From Ridgeia piscesae (taxonomy: Eukaryota > Annelida > Polychaeta > Sabellida > Siboglinidae), in NCBI GenBank assembly GCA_025642075.2, contig JAODUO010001728.1, positions 28,501-92,500 on the forward strand: a stretch of DNA of 64,000 bases, given 5' to 3'. The translations under genes and the position numbers were made by a program. This document shows positions 25,590-38,019 of this stretch, in pieces; position 1 is the first letter of the stretch; each line of letters starts with the position of its first letter. The notes beneath the pieces are model-generated. The model saw nothing but the letters and a program-made list of their open reading frames with translations, made no database searches and had not been told where the DNA came from.

Positions 25590-27120
25590 TTTTAATTTGA
25601 TATCTTAGCCTCTTCGCGCTGCCATTAAATCCAAGCTGCATTTGAGTTGTGTTTAATGAACGGAAGTTATATTTGTTTCCGATTTACTTTATTAGTATAC
25701 AATATTATACATGGTTTCCAGACATAATACAATGTAACGTCATATTAACATAGTTTTATCAAAACCCTTTAAAGGAAACTATATTATTGTATAATACATT
25801 ACTTAATTAATAATTTGGTGAAATAAAATTAAACTAAGTATACAGTTTGTAGTCACGCCTGACTGTTGAAGTGTCATTTAGAATAACATTTTTAAACGTA
25901 GTTATTCCGAGTATATTTATTACCAATCGTTTGCCAGAGGGAAAAAGTGTAAATATATGGTTGGCTAAGAGAGTGTATTCCGTATAATGCATATAACATT
26001 ACACAATTGCCCAAATACAATAACATAACCTTTTGATGATGTGACCACTATTTGATAAGCACAGGGCTATGTTATATTCTAAATTGTTTAGAATGTTGAA
26101 CTATTCGTCTCTGGGCGCCACCATTACGGTCAATATCCAAGTGCTCGCCTAGATCGAATGCATCGTCTACTGATCCTTTTGCGTGTGCAGACCGCACAAA
26201 ACACTTTCATAAAGACTGACGTCAGTGTCAGAGGTCAGTAGTCGTTCTACCGGGATATGCTGCATATATTTGGGAATGGGTATGATAGTGAATGTTTTAA
26301 GAAAATCAAACTCTGCAATGCTGGAGAAAAGATAATTGTTCAGCTGTCCCAATCAATCTTCTGTCAGATGACGAGGGAATGACAAACAACTATTGTTAAT
26401 GGCAGCCTGGCGTTTCAAATGCTGTGTAACGTGATGATGACAAATCTGCTGTTAATGGAAGCGAATGGTCCGCAGATTTGCATGTTTATGCATACTGGGC
26501 CTTAATGCCCATGCTGTTGGAATGGATATAGTTAATGTATTTGTCAACCGTGTCATCAAGGTATGCCTGGCAATGCTGACACATACATTCCAAAACACAC
26601 ACAAACTGTATTCATGAAATGATCAAGTTAATGTTTTTACGATACACATGAATAGGCATACTATGTTAATTGTAAGGTAATATGTTACTGTAATGTTCCA
26701 AGTACTTTGTTTTGGCTTATATTGTTCAAGGTTCGAGTATATTTTTCATGGACGCTGGAAATATAAAATGTTTACCCGAACTGCACAGTTTATAACTTGT
26801 CAAATCTGGTTTAAAAGTTGTTCACTGATAAAATAGTATTGGATCATTATTGTTAATGGCAGCTGGGCGTTCCAAGTGCTAAATAAAGTGAAGCTAGACT
26901 ATGGTGTGTTGTCAGAAGCAAACTGGTCGTCGTGTGTGCGTTTGAGTGTAAACATGGCCTTGTTGACCACATTCAGCATCCCACGTTTAGCTCTATTGAA
27001 GTCTTCCCTGCAGCTGTTATCGAACGGGGATTTTTTCTCTGCACGTTTCGAAGTGATTTCCCTGGTGAATCCATGTTGATCGTTGCATATTAGTGTGAAT
27101 GCCTGTGCACGGTGCACTCT
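25590..27120 (-). pseudogene. Rex1/CR1-like LINE remnant, third copy
   Basis: Aligns with 37757-39340 of block B. The linker at 27117-26899 reads DFNRAKRGMLNVVNKAMFTL then RTHDDQFASDNT. The RT block near 26240-26170 is frameshifted. The start (25615 on) has the ATCCAAGCTGCA motif that in block B follows the TA palindrome. Confidence 0.7.
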
Positions 27121-27899
27121 TTCTCAAACCATCTGCCATAGGACGTCCAAGCTCGGCGTAGTCGCTAGGTCTGCACATACCTCTCGGTCTTTGCATTCAA
27201 TTCAACATCGATGTTTGTTCGCTTCTTGACAATTTTATTTTGACATTAACGTTTTCTGATTATGTCCGTACGTTCGCGATAAGACACTCTGAGGTAGTCC
27301 TTGGTTTAGTCACAGTAGGCACTAATATATTTATGATCTTGCTATCTTGTGTGGTAGAGTTTCCATGTAAGTTCTACCGGGGCAGTACCTCTTTCACATC
27401 TGTGTGATTGAATTCAATCAGAACAGTGATTCCGCTGTGAGGATGCATCATTTCTGCTGCCGCTACATGAGCTGAGAAAGCTTTTGTGACTTTTCTAATT
27501 AATATAATACATCAAACCATATAAACATCATATAAATTACATACAAAAACAAATATTACGCGATGCTTGTTTTCGCATAAACAGTATTTGTGGAAAATAC
27601 GTTTTGCTGACATCCGTGAATTTTTCGCCATACACAGGCGCAGTTTTTCATATCGACAACGTGCTTGGAATGTCCTTAGTTAGCAGTGGCGGTAAGCACC
27701 CTTTGGCTTTAATACAACAACGCTACTTTTGTACTCATTGAAAAAGGAATTGACATCAATCTAAACGTGTTATATATCATCACATCAGCGTGAACTTAAA
27801 CCTGTCTTCGAAATTGCGGACAACGCCTAATAATCTTTAGTGATCCTTTACCTAATCCCAATCATGGATAGATGAAAGTGAGGATATATCGCCATTTCA

Positions 27900-28622
27900 T
27901 TTGCAAGGCTAAGACTGTATATCACAGGCTAAAACATGTACCAGCAAAGGAGGGCTGATAATCTATGTAGATGACCATAGTACATCAAAAGTAACATTTA
28001 ACCTCAATACCTATGAACACTGGGAAGGGTTGATAATTAAATTAAATGGTAATACTTTATCTAAGGCTTTTACTAGTGGAAATATATATCGATCTCCGAG
28101 AACGCGAAATGAAGACTTAAACATATTTATAGGTGAATTTACAACAAATTATTTCGAGATTGGATAATTGTAATAATGATATCATTATTGTAGATGAAGA
28201 GGCAGTAAAGAAAATAACACACAATTTACCGACAAAACATAGTTGTGGATTCCATGGTATATCTTCACAATTTTTAAATATAATTCAATCTGCAATCATA
28301 AAATCAATAACTATGGTAATAAATCAACTGCTAAATATGGGAATATTTCCAGATAAACTCACAATTGCCAAAGTAATTCAAATTTATAAAAAGGGTGTTT
28401 CCACAATATTAAACAATTACAGACCAATCCCTCTATTACCAACGATATCACAGATACCAGAGAACATTTTCTTTCCCAGTTATCTTCATATTTTAATGAA
28501 ACTCAATTATATTTTGATAACCAATATGGTTTTTAGGCCAAAACACTGCACTGATTATGCTGCGCTTGATTTATTATATATAATTTTAAATCATATGGAC
28601 AAAAATGAGGTGTCAATTAATG
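27900..28622 (+). pseudogene. LINE F: endonuclease joined to RT by internal deletion
   Basis: Plus strand: LIIYVDDHSTSKVTFNLNTY and NIYRSPRTRNEDLN are the middle of an AP-endonuclease. NCNNDIIIVDEEAVKKIT jumps directly to RT residues KHSCGFHGIS, LTIAKVIQIYKKG and NNYRPIPLLPTISQIPENIF, ending at MDKNEVSIN. The DFN catalytic end of the endonuclease is missing and the RT stops before its palm. Copy D (47800-48470) has the same deletion. Confidence 0.75.
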
Positions 28623-30410
28623 ATGATGTTTCTTAAGAAGATGCTCTACACTGCGTCCTATGCGAACCGAATTAAGGACCAGGCTGGCTACCCAAAATCC
28701 CTTTTCCGAACACTGGCTTCTCTGTTGCACACAAAACGACTGCCAGCATTGCTTACTGAATACCTGGGACAATTGCTAGATGATTTCAGCATCAATTCCA
28801 TTGACCAAGTTGATATCATCAGACACGACATTGATAATGTTGACAATTGCGTATCTATGCGTACCGATGAGCCCTGTGGTATTTCCCCGTATCTGTCATC
28901 GTTCATGCCCACAACAACCGACGAGATCACCAAATTGGTCAGCAAATCAAGCTGTACATCGTGCAACTTGGATCCGATTCCTACTCATTTACTAAAGGCC
29001 AACTTATCCAGCCTAGCACCAGTCATCGCTGATATTGTGATCGTGTCGATTGCGACAGGAGTTTCCCCTTCCACCTTTAAAAAGGCTCTCGTAACTCCGA
29101 TTCTGAAGAAAACAACGCTTGTCGCAAACGAAGTCATTACAGTACAGTGTCAAACCGGTGTTTTAAGTGCAAACTCGTAGAGACGGTCGTTGCAACGATC
29201 TATATGAGAAAATGCAATCTGCTTATCGTCCAAACCACAACACAGAGACACCACTGCTGAGAATACGCAATGATTTGCTCTGTATTCTAGATGAGCGCAA
29301 GACTGCCATACTAGTGCTACTAGATATATCCGCAGCATTCGATACGATCGATCTCACAATCGTGTTAACCCGCCTCAGAGATCGGTTTGGAATAACTGCA
29401 ACATGTCTTGCTTGGTTTGAGTCGTATTTGGTGAACCGAAGTCAACGTATTCAAATGCACGGCAGAATATCAACGGAACGTCCAGTGGTGTTCGGCATTC
29501 CGCAATGTTCGGTTTTCGTCCGCCTCATGTTTATTTGCTACATTGCTCCACTCGGTGATATCGCACGTCGACACGGGATAAACGTTCACCTGTATGCCGA
29601 TGACACCCAACTATATCTCGCGTTCAGTCCGCATTCAGACGAAGACACAATCCAGGCAGTCACGCGCAGCCAAGATTGTGTCGCAGAATTACAAGATTGG
29701 ATGAATATAAATAAACTAAAATTCAAAGCTACAAAGACAGAAATTATTGTATTGTGCGCGCCACATATAAATATCAAACTTTCTATGCCGCACATACAGC
29801 TTGGTGATACCGTTGTGCCAGTGTCCACTGCTGCCAAGAACAGTGGCGTTTTCTTCGACGATGCTCTAAGCGTGAATAACAAAGAGGAGCACATTTGTCG
29901 TGTAGCATATTTCCATATCCATTGTATTGGAAAAATCCGAAATCTTCTCGATCGGTAAAAAACATAAATTATGATTCATACTTACGTTGCGTCTCGCCTT
30001 GACAACGGAAACTTCCTGCTATACGGCATTTCCGACCACCTTCTTAAAGAACTCCAAAGAGTACAAAACGCTGCTGCCCGGCTCTTAACCAAAACGAAGC
30101 AATACGATCACATCACTGCTGTTTTATTCGATCTCCACTGGCTTCCGATCAAACAGCGGATCGAGTACAAACTGTTACTGTTGCCGTTTCGAAGCCTTCT
30201 TGGACTAGCTGCATCATACATAACCGATTTGCTAATTCGTTATGAACCGATGTCCACCTGCTGGAGGTTCCATGATGCCGACTACGTACGCCGGGAGAAA
30301 AATCATTTTCGAGTGCTGCTCCACGGCTCTGGAACAATCTGCCGCTTGCCATGCGTGCCACAAAATCCCTCAGTTCTTTCAAGACGCAACTGAAAAAAAT
30401 TCTGTTTAAA
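28615..30410 (+). pseudogene. CR1-like LINE, RT domain with intact YADD
   Basis: Three plus-strand frames in series. 28605-29180: YANRIKDQAGYPKSLFRTLA, SCTSCNLDPIPTHLLKANL and STFKKALVTPILKKT. 29167-29958: QSAYRPNHNTETPLLRIRND, VLLDISAAFDTID, the damaged GIPQCSV block and HLYADDTQLYLAF with both catalytic Asp. 29971-30393: SRLDNGNFLLYGISDHLLKE, FDLHWLPIKQRIEYKLLLLP and the C-terminal end. Frame breaks lie near 29140 and 29955. It starts abruptly inside LINE F, so it is 5'-truncated. Confidence 0.85.
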
Positions 30411-31133
30411 AGAGCGTTTTCACTTTAAACTATTAAACAAAATCCCAACATTTTTAATAATATGAACGATTTATGAACTATTTTAGTATTCTTTTTTATT
30501 GTAATATAATTAACTATTATTTATTTTTAATGTCTAGTATTTTTAATATATACTATTTATCAACTATTTTATTAATAATTAATTTATTTTGAAATTGTAA
30601 TATAATTAACTATTATTTATTATTAATATATATTGTTTTTAATATCTACTATTTATCAACTATTTTATTAATTATTTATTATCCAGACGTTCGGTACATT
30701 TCAGTAGATGAAATACACAATTCATTTGCTAAGTTTAATTGTATTATTGCCTTGTAGATATTTCTCCATGAAAATTAAATATATGCATTGATCAAAACAC
30801 AATATATACAAAATACAGTTTTCTTTTCCAATAATGCTACGTCCATCAAAGAAAATCCATTTGAAACTTCGGCACCAAATTTTTGAGGGTAAATACACAC
30901 ACATCGAGTATACTGCGTTACATAATTCTGACGCATAGTTTATGTAATCGATATATAACAAAATGCACAACACACATATTCCATCACAACAAAGAAGTGC
31001 TACACTCCAACCACATCCACTGCATCGTCTCACACATGCTGCATAATGACATCCCACATGGCGGGGTCGATCTATACGTGGCGAGACCCAATATTTGAAA
31101 GCTCGTATATTACAGACAGTATCTTTACATGTG

Positions 31134-31137
<4 letters not shown>
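30411..31137. other. LINE 3' tail with AT-rich duplicated stretch
   Basis: Bases 30480-30690 contain two copies of an ~100-bp AT-rich unit built on AATATAATTAACTATTATTTAT and CTATTTATCAACTATTTTATTAAT. From 30945 the sequence is again shared with block D. No gene is seen. Confidence 0.55.

Positions 31138-31200
<63 letters not shown>
31138..31200. repeat. (TA)n microsatellite
   Basis: About 31 TA units at the same place as the tract at 51437-51502. Confidence 0.95.
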
Positions 31201-31204
<4 letters not shown>

Positions 31205-31205
<1 letters not shown>

Positions 31206-31640
31206 ACTGTTGTGCATCAATAAAACCTGTTGTGGCCTGCATTAAGCCTACACCGCACTCGTATATCGGTTTTGTCGAGATTTTCGATTGTGCCTGGATA
31301 TGTACCATTGTCATACCGGACGACGCAACTTTTCCCGATAAGTGATTGATCTATATTGATGACGTAGCGCAATTGCAATGATTGTTTGACTGGTGTTGAT
31401 ACTTGATTCAGCTTACGAAATAAGTTTTTCTTCCCGACATTTGGTGACACGCTGGTATATTTTCCTGAACATCTATGTCCTTTTTCTTATCTTTTTCAAC
31501 TGTGAACTTTCTTTACCTCCTTGTAACACCTCGTTCGGTACCGTCTCACTTGTTTCCAGCCACGTTCCCCTCCGTTCTCTTGTGATACAGCTTGGTTTTG
31601 TGTATGCGAATGTAACGTTTAAATGCGTTGTACGTCCCCT
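31205..31640 (-). pseudogene. C-terminal extension following the tyrosine recombinase
   Basis: Minus-strand frame 31450-31217 reads YVINIDQSLIGKSCVVRYDN, then GTYPGTIENLDKTDIRVRC and NAGHNRFY. The pattern V-x-YDG-x-YPG-I...V-x-C...G-x-NRFYWP resembles a small SH3-like end module I have seen at the C-terminus of several transposon-related invertebrate proteins. In copy D the preceding basic region (KVRRDRARCYKELNKV) follows the recombinase tyrosine in frame. Confidence 0.5.
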
Positions 31641-33000
31641 TGCCCGTGACTGAATGCGTGTCTCCGATGTACACAAGTCAGCCGCCGTGGTAGCAGCACC
31701 GATGCGAAGACTTTATATTTACTGGGGTCAAGTCCCACCCAACGGAGTGCATCATTCAAAACCTGTCGAAAATAGCTGCGGAAATCAGGGGACGCATTAG
31801 CAAAGGCAAATATGGGGCCCTGGAAAGGAACTGGACTATTCGGGAATTGCGAAAGGGCCCTTACGGGACAAACCTTATGGTACGTGTCAAAATAGATACA
31901 GTGTTTTGTTTGAAATGACATAAGACTACCATTATATGTTTATTGGAAACGTTGATTTCCGCCAACTATTTGACAGATCCACTGCTAGAATGAACTGTGA
32001 TTTCACCTGTGCGCAATAATGCATGGAAAGCCAGGAGATACATTATCTGCAACATGAAGCGCAAGCAGTCGGAGGAGACTGTATAACGTGTTGCGTCAAC
32101 GAGTGTCGGGTTTTCCCGCCAGCTTATGGGCTCCGTTAAACCGTTTGACCAGACAATTTATGTATATATGACAGAGCAGACATATATGTCAACAGAGTAG
32201 CCGGAGCATAGTTCTTGGAAAAGAGACAAGCAATAAAGGTAGCTACAGCAACGGTGGAGGCGGGAAACATAGAAGATGTGGGAAACATTTCCTGGCTGAA
32301 TGTCACATACGACGCAACATATCGGTGATATGCCTGTTTCGTACACTCTGACAGGCTTGCATTAAGCATGGTCAACATCACCGCCGCTAGGGAAGATCCG
32401 TTGCGGGAATCGTTGTTGGCCTCTGTTGAAGCCAAGGTGTCGGGCTGATGTCCTCTGAAACCGGGACAATTTATCTTACCCGGAATATGCTTTGATTTAA
32501 AGTAAACGTTAAATGTCAAAACAGTGACGACGTGTCGTCGAACTAAGCGCATCATGTGAGAATCCATAGCGGACTGCTTATTAATAACGGAACGATACTG
32601 AGTGGTTCGCCAACTAACAACACCATAGCTCCAAAACCGCAACGATTGCGTACAGTTCTAACGCTGCAATATTGTAACCGTGCCAAATCTCAGGGAATCT
32701 ACCACTAAACATCCGTCAATTTGCAGACACGGCATCAGTGAACAGATTATTCGAATCAGATGAGATCCAGTTACAATGTATTCTATGAGCACAGCTGTAA
32801 TGAACGTCAGGATTTAATACAGAAAGAGGCGAGCCTCCCAAGTGACTGTATCCAGTTCAATACCATGAATCACGATGCGTGTAGATGGAAGGTATGTCTT
32901 TTCGTGTTTAAGGTGATAGAAAGCTCACTCGCAAATGCAACACATTGGTTGCTGTAAGAAGCGAGCCCAATGGGGACGGCCGATGAAGATAAAGTCGTCA
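31600..33000 (-). pseudogene. DIRS-like element, 3' half: RT end, RNase H, tyrosine recombinase
   Basis: Minus strand, 5' to 3'. 32998-32790: AVSHIFDDFIFIGRP (RT FDD box), KHEKTYLPSTRIVIHGIELD and WEARL. 32720-32500: FSGRFPEIWHGYNIAALELY, then VINKQSAMDSHMMRLVRRHV (RNase H). 32490-32140: SKHIPGKINC and ATFIACLFSKNYAPATLLTY then MSALSYIHKL (recombinase N-terminal domain). 31900-31640: GPIFAFANASPDFRSYFRQV and a frameshifted catalytic region. RT-RNase H-recombinase order is diagnostic of DIRS-type retrotransposons. Stops and frameshifts are present. Confidence 0.8.
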
Positions 33001-33040
33001 AAGATATGGGACACGGCACGGACTCCTGAGCATCTAGAAC

Positions 33041-33820
33041 CTATTGCATTGCACAACTCAAACGTTCAAAAATGTGACAAGATTCAACACTTTTCGTGAG
33101 TTTCCCACGGCGGATTGAATCGAAGGCCCTCTTGAAGTCAATGAACGTCATGACAGCTGGCAGATATTTCCTCTTCACACCTTCGATGACGCGTCTGAGT
33201 GCCACTACTTGTGAGGTGGTGGTTCTCTTCTCCCTGAATCCATTCTGGTTAATACGTAGCCAGGGGTCAAGTTTAGGGTGAATTATGTTGAGAACCATCC
33301 TGTTGAACACCTTGGCAACCACAGAGCTGAGGCTGATTCCTCTGTAGTTGTCTGTCTTAGTGAGGTCTCCAGACATAGGGATGGGAACGATGTTGATGAT
33401 TGTCCAATGCCGAGGAAGTTCGCGGTCCATGAAGGCTTTGTTAGAGATGTTGAGTATCAGATCATCAATTAGTACCCATTTTAGCACTTCTGGTACTATG
33501 CCATCCTCACCACAGCTCTTGCCTGCATTCACAGAGCCCTTTGCTCTTTGGTACTCCTTGAGGGTGAATAGTCCATCATCGATCTGTAGGTTCTGGAAAA
33601 TGGTCCAATTTCCTCATCCTCAGCTTCCACCACAGGCCTAGTAGTTTCTTGAAGTGATTATACCAAGAACTGACACGATATTCAGCAGTCTCTCCAGCAA
33701 TCTGGCTAGGTTGTGATGAATTCTTGCCGGAGAGTTCCCTGACGAGTCCCCACCCCTTTGAGCTCTGGTGGATGGAGTGGCTGTCATCAATGGCCTTGAT
33801 TTTACTGGCTAGTGTGTTTA
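33041..33820 (-). pseudogene. Non-LTR retrotransposon RT fragment, second copy
   Basis: Same family as 20895-22310. The minus frame 33532-33041 holds the AGKSCGEDGIVPEVLKW start, HWTIINIVPIPMSGD, TDNYRGISLSSVVAKVFNRM, block A as MTFIDFKRAFDSIRRGKL, then ends where it meets the DIRS-like element. It is less damaged than the other copy in block A but lacks the catalytic ADD box. Confidence 0.8.
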
Positions 33821-34427
33821 AAATGTGCTAAGTAAATGGTATTATTTTGTATAAATACTATAGTTCAAAATAAACTCATCATAAGGTAAATGTATTTACT
33901 ATAATATACTGGTGGGAAATAACATAAGCCGCCATGTCCACAATGAACAATCAAGTACATTGCGCTCAATGTGCTTATATTAGAAATGTACGTGTTTTTT
34001 TAAACTAATCAATCAGAATTAACATTCATACGGAAATAGCAGCATTGAGAACATGTAAATTGTAAATTACACTAAAATGACGTCACTCAGGTGTCCACAA
34101 ATATATTATAACATATATACATATATATTCATCATGTCTCTGAAGACCAACTTTCTCAACTATATGACATAAAGCTATTTCCCTCTGGATTGACCACTCT
34201 TTATCCATACGTACGCCTTATAAATATGTGGATAATTTGGCATATATGGCTGTAAAGGTAACACAATAATCCTAATGGTAACACAATAATCCTTCGTTCA
34301 CCACATAAATAATATTACATTGGTGTTGACAATATTTAACATCTAGACCCAATTTATAAAGTTTTAAATAATACTAATAATTCAATTTATTTGTATAACG
34401 CACGAATCAATATCATTGCTCCCAGGC

Positions 34428-34483
<56 letters not shown>

Positions 34484-34515
34484 CCGTGAACGTTATATAT
34501 TTTATGAACTATACG

Positions 34516-34561
<46 letters not shown>

Positions 34562-34586
34562 TGTATATATATATATATATATGTAT

Positions 34587-34631
<45 letters not shown>

Positions 34632-34671
34632 TACATATATACATATATATATATGTATATATATATATATC

Positions 34672-34728
<57 letters not shown>

Positions 34729-34812
34729 CAAGATATAAGCTTGTTTTAATGAAATATATGTATGTATATATATATATATATATATATACATATGTATGAA
34801 TAAATTTTGCTG

Positions 34813-34859
<47 letters not shown>

Positions 34860-34875
34860 CAGTGTATATATATAT

Positions 34876-34927
<52 letters not shown>

Positions 34928-34971
34928 ATATGACGTATATATATACATATATATTCATTAATTGAGGAAAG

Positions 34972-35051
<80 letters not shown>

Positions 35052-35400
35052 ATGTATATACAATCGGAGAGCCTCTCATTTAAGTAACCTTTCGCAATTC
35101 AAGTTTTGCATTAACGTACCAACTAATTGATGCATTTGTTCACAGTGATATATTGATATGTTTACGTTTATTTGATATGGATAAATTTTCTAGTAGAATT
35201 ATTGATGCAGCAGCACGTCGACTATTAAAAGCGCGGGTTATCAGTAACCCTTGAAAACCGTGGTATTCCTACAACATTCACAGTTTTCAGCGGTAATTAC
35301 GCATTTTCGCAACTTATGTACGTGTATTGTTTTCGCTATAATTTGTAATACTATTTGATGATATTTAATGTGCCAAGTCATATTTGAATGTTTAGTTTAC
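33815..35400 (+). repeat. Dispersed repeat R1, longest copy
   Basis: Left arm 33815-34431 and right arm 35080-35400 match the arms of the inverted copy at 490-1450. The core (34432-35045) is about 600 bp of TA tracts with TATACATA, TGTATATC and ACGTCATAT interruptions, far larger than the 76-bp core of the other copy. Confidence 0.75.
34432..35060. repeat. Complex (TA)n array
   Basis: At least eight TA tracts separated by short non-TA strings such as CGTGAACG, ACACACTG, CAAGATATAAGCTTG and GAATAAATTTTGCTG. It has much dyad symmetry, so cruciform or slippage behaviour is likely. Confidence 0.9.
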
Positions 35401-35999
35401 TTAAATGTTGTGTGATTTAACAGTGATGTAATATTTGGTAGTAACATACCTTTCTTAAAAGTGCAAACTGTTGCGCAACATATATAATGTTGCTGTTGTT
35501 TTGTAATAGATATGATATGTGTCATATAAAATGAGCATATAACTACATATTTTACGTAACAAGTGTAATTGGACATAGGCCCAATTACATGTTGTTCTCC
35601 TCTTGGGATGGCTATCGTCACTATGTTCCCAATCAACATTCTCCAATTTCATCTACTTTTGCATTTGCTCTAAATTATTCTCATACACTTTTTCTATTAA
35701 TACAATCTTCTAGTCGCAATTTCGGTATTTCTCACTTCCTTATCCCATTCACTTTATGTGCATCTGATCTCTTTGCCAATTTGTCCAACTACCATTCTGT
35801 CCTCAACACCGGCCTATTTCAACTTACTCCTCATTGCTTGTACCCGAATAAATCTAAGAAAGACTTGCGATATATCTATGAGGAGTGCTATCATGAAGCA
35901 TATCAAGCCATTGAGATGATATTAACAATTTTGTTTTAAAATGATGTACCTTTACCTCTTGGAGTGAACTTGTAGTGTTTAAACGATGGTTCAGGGATC

Positions 36000-37672
36000 G
36001 CCAACACGTTGATAACAAATAAGGCTAGCTATCATAATGGATGTCAAGGACGATTCCGCTCTCATAATGTGCAGCGAGCAATAGCATAGAGAACAAAGGA
36101 AGGATCGGATAAGGAAGAGGGTTCCTTTAGTAACAGGGACCTGACCAGGATTCACAAACTGGTTCTAGATTTAATGCGAATCTCGACCGCAACACTGTTC
36201 AATGTGTCTGCTGTGAGAAGTTGCAAGATGGTAGCGAAGAGCAAATCTACATAGCTAGGAGTGAAAACTGTGGCAAGAACTTCAATACATGGGCTGTGGA
36301 ATCCAGGAATTAGGTGATTCATGCACGATTGAACACTGCAATCAATACAGAGGATGCATCTTGTTATATAAAGGTCAAGAATGATGCCCATGCCGCAATG
36401 TCGAAGTCGTCTCATGCTAAGAGAGGCTCTCCGATTGGATGCACCTATGATAATCGCTCAGGTTGTCGCGTTTGTGGAGTTCAATAATTTTACCTTCAAG
36501 CTTGCTGATTTGAGGAAGCTCTATGATCGTCGTCTCAATCAACTGGGCTCTGATTGGATCGGAGTTTATGTGCACCAGAAAAAAATTCAAAGAACATATA
36601 TTAGGAAACTAGGACCGGGCTGGTCAGAATACTCAGAGGGTCGTGATGTTTACGTCTCGCATAAGAAAATAATTGGAGCAGCACTGGTACAGAATGTTAA
36701 CCTTCAGTTGTCCGAAGATGAGGCTAAGAAAATCATTGATGTTGGTATCATGCTGCGCAGATACATTCTTCTGCAACAGACGCCGTTTGATGGATCATTG
36801 AACTCAAGTTGTTTGGGTGGTCCAGTTGCCCAGCCTCTTCTGACCCTTCTAGGTTCCAAATCAATTCAAGAAAACGTAGAAGAGCAGGCCAGCAACAATG
36901 CCAGGATCCGAGTTGCCTGCACTATATATCAGCTGATGTACACCAATGCTACAAAGCAGTCTAGCAACGCACTCACTCTCTATCAGAAGAAGGAGAGAGA
37001 GACACCATTTCCTCTGTATGTGGGACTGAAATTATATATCCGATCAGGAGTTCCCGATGTATCGTGGCACAACCATCTTTACAAAGTCCTGACTGAAAAA
37101 GATGGAGTGCTTCAAAGCAAAGCAGTGACCTACCCTGGGTTCTTATCCCATAACCAATGCGAAGATGATGTCAGACCCAGGGCCACCGTTGGAGTGATCC
37201 CCATCTTCTATGATACGGCTTCGCAGAAACATGCAATGCTTTTCATCAAGAATCCTGGTCAGGTCCCAGTTACATAAGGTGACTGTCCTCTTTATGCACA
37301 CCAGAAGAAATGTCAGTGGGCCTACCCGAACGAAGTCGGTGAATCTAAGATGGTGTGCTTCATGGGCTTTCTACACATCGAGGTGACCTTCCAATACTGT
37401 ATTGGCAAGCTGTTGACAGGATCTGGCTGTGACCGCATATTCTCCTTAGCCGGAATCTTCACTACTGGCATTGCAACGTCTCTCCTAGCTGGTAGGCACG
37501 TCAAGCGTACACGGTATGCATACCAGCTTACTCTTGCGTGGCTCCATATACTCAAAGTACAAGCATATGATCATTACTGCCGCGATGGTTATGGGCCGCA
37601 TGAGCACATGGAGATGTGGGAGGAGCGGCTCATCAGCAATGTGAATTTGGATGGCGGCGCGAAGAGTCGAAG
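36000..37672 (+). pseudogene. Gene family N, copy B
   Basis: A cysteine-bearing start CVCCEKLQDGSEEQ near 36206 and WAVESRN near 36291 precede the open frame 36381-37277. That frame shows LRKLYDRRLNQLGSDWIGVY, KKIIGAALVQNVNLQLSEDE, RRYILLQQTPFDGSLNSSCL, YQKKERETPFPLYVGLKLYI and CEDDVRPRATVGVIPIFYDT. After a stop at 37275 it continues with GDCPLYAHQKKCQWAYPNEV, KMVCFMGFLHIE and GRHVKRTRYAYQLTLAWLHI, and is cut off by the TA tract. Relative to copy X it lacks part of the EVFLHG segment and the EFLN part of EFLNPGQVPVT. Confidence 0.8.
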
Positions 37673-37677
37673 TATCC

Positions 37678-37762
<85 letters not shown>

Positions 37763-37796
37763 ATATATTCAACTTTCGCGCCGCCATCAATCCAAG
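37651..37796. repeat. Inverted repeat flanking a (TA)n core
   Basis: GGATGGCGGCGCGAA at about 37651-37665 and CTTTCGCGCCGCCATC at about 37776-37791 are inverted copies on either side of ~39 TA units (37680-37757). The right arm continues into sequence shared with 25610-25900, where a degenerate CTTCGCGCTGCCATTAAATCC occurs without the left arm. Confidence 0.8.
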
Positions 37797-38019
37797 CTGC
37801 AATTGAATGTGTCTCTGCTATTTAATGAACGGAAGTTTTCATTGTTTCCGATTTACTTCGTTAATATACAATATTATATATATATATATATTTACCAGAC
37901 ATAATGTAACGTAACGTTATATTAACATAGTTTTATCATAACTTTTAAAGCAAGCGTATACTGTTGTATAGTATAATAAATACATTATCTAATTAATAGT
38001 TTGGTGAAATAAGATTAAA

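Larger units (their letters stand above)
27340..32640. repeat. Composite duplicated block C
   Basis: Aligns in order and orientation with 47190-52640: lead-in, LINE F, CR1-like LINE, TA tract and DIRS-like element. The main difference is that 30411-30945 in C is replaced by 50258-51240 in D. Each copy carries its own small deletions in the recombinase region. Confidence 0.85.

Noticed and set aside
34416..35079. Tyr-Ile-rich frames of up to 148 codons
   Set aside because: Translation of TA tracts inside R1. The same applies near 10.2, 13.5, 20.8, 37.7, 41.2 and 61.9 kb.
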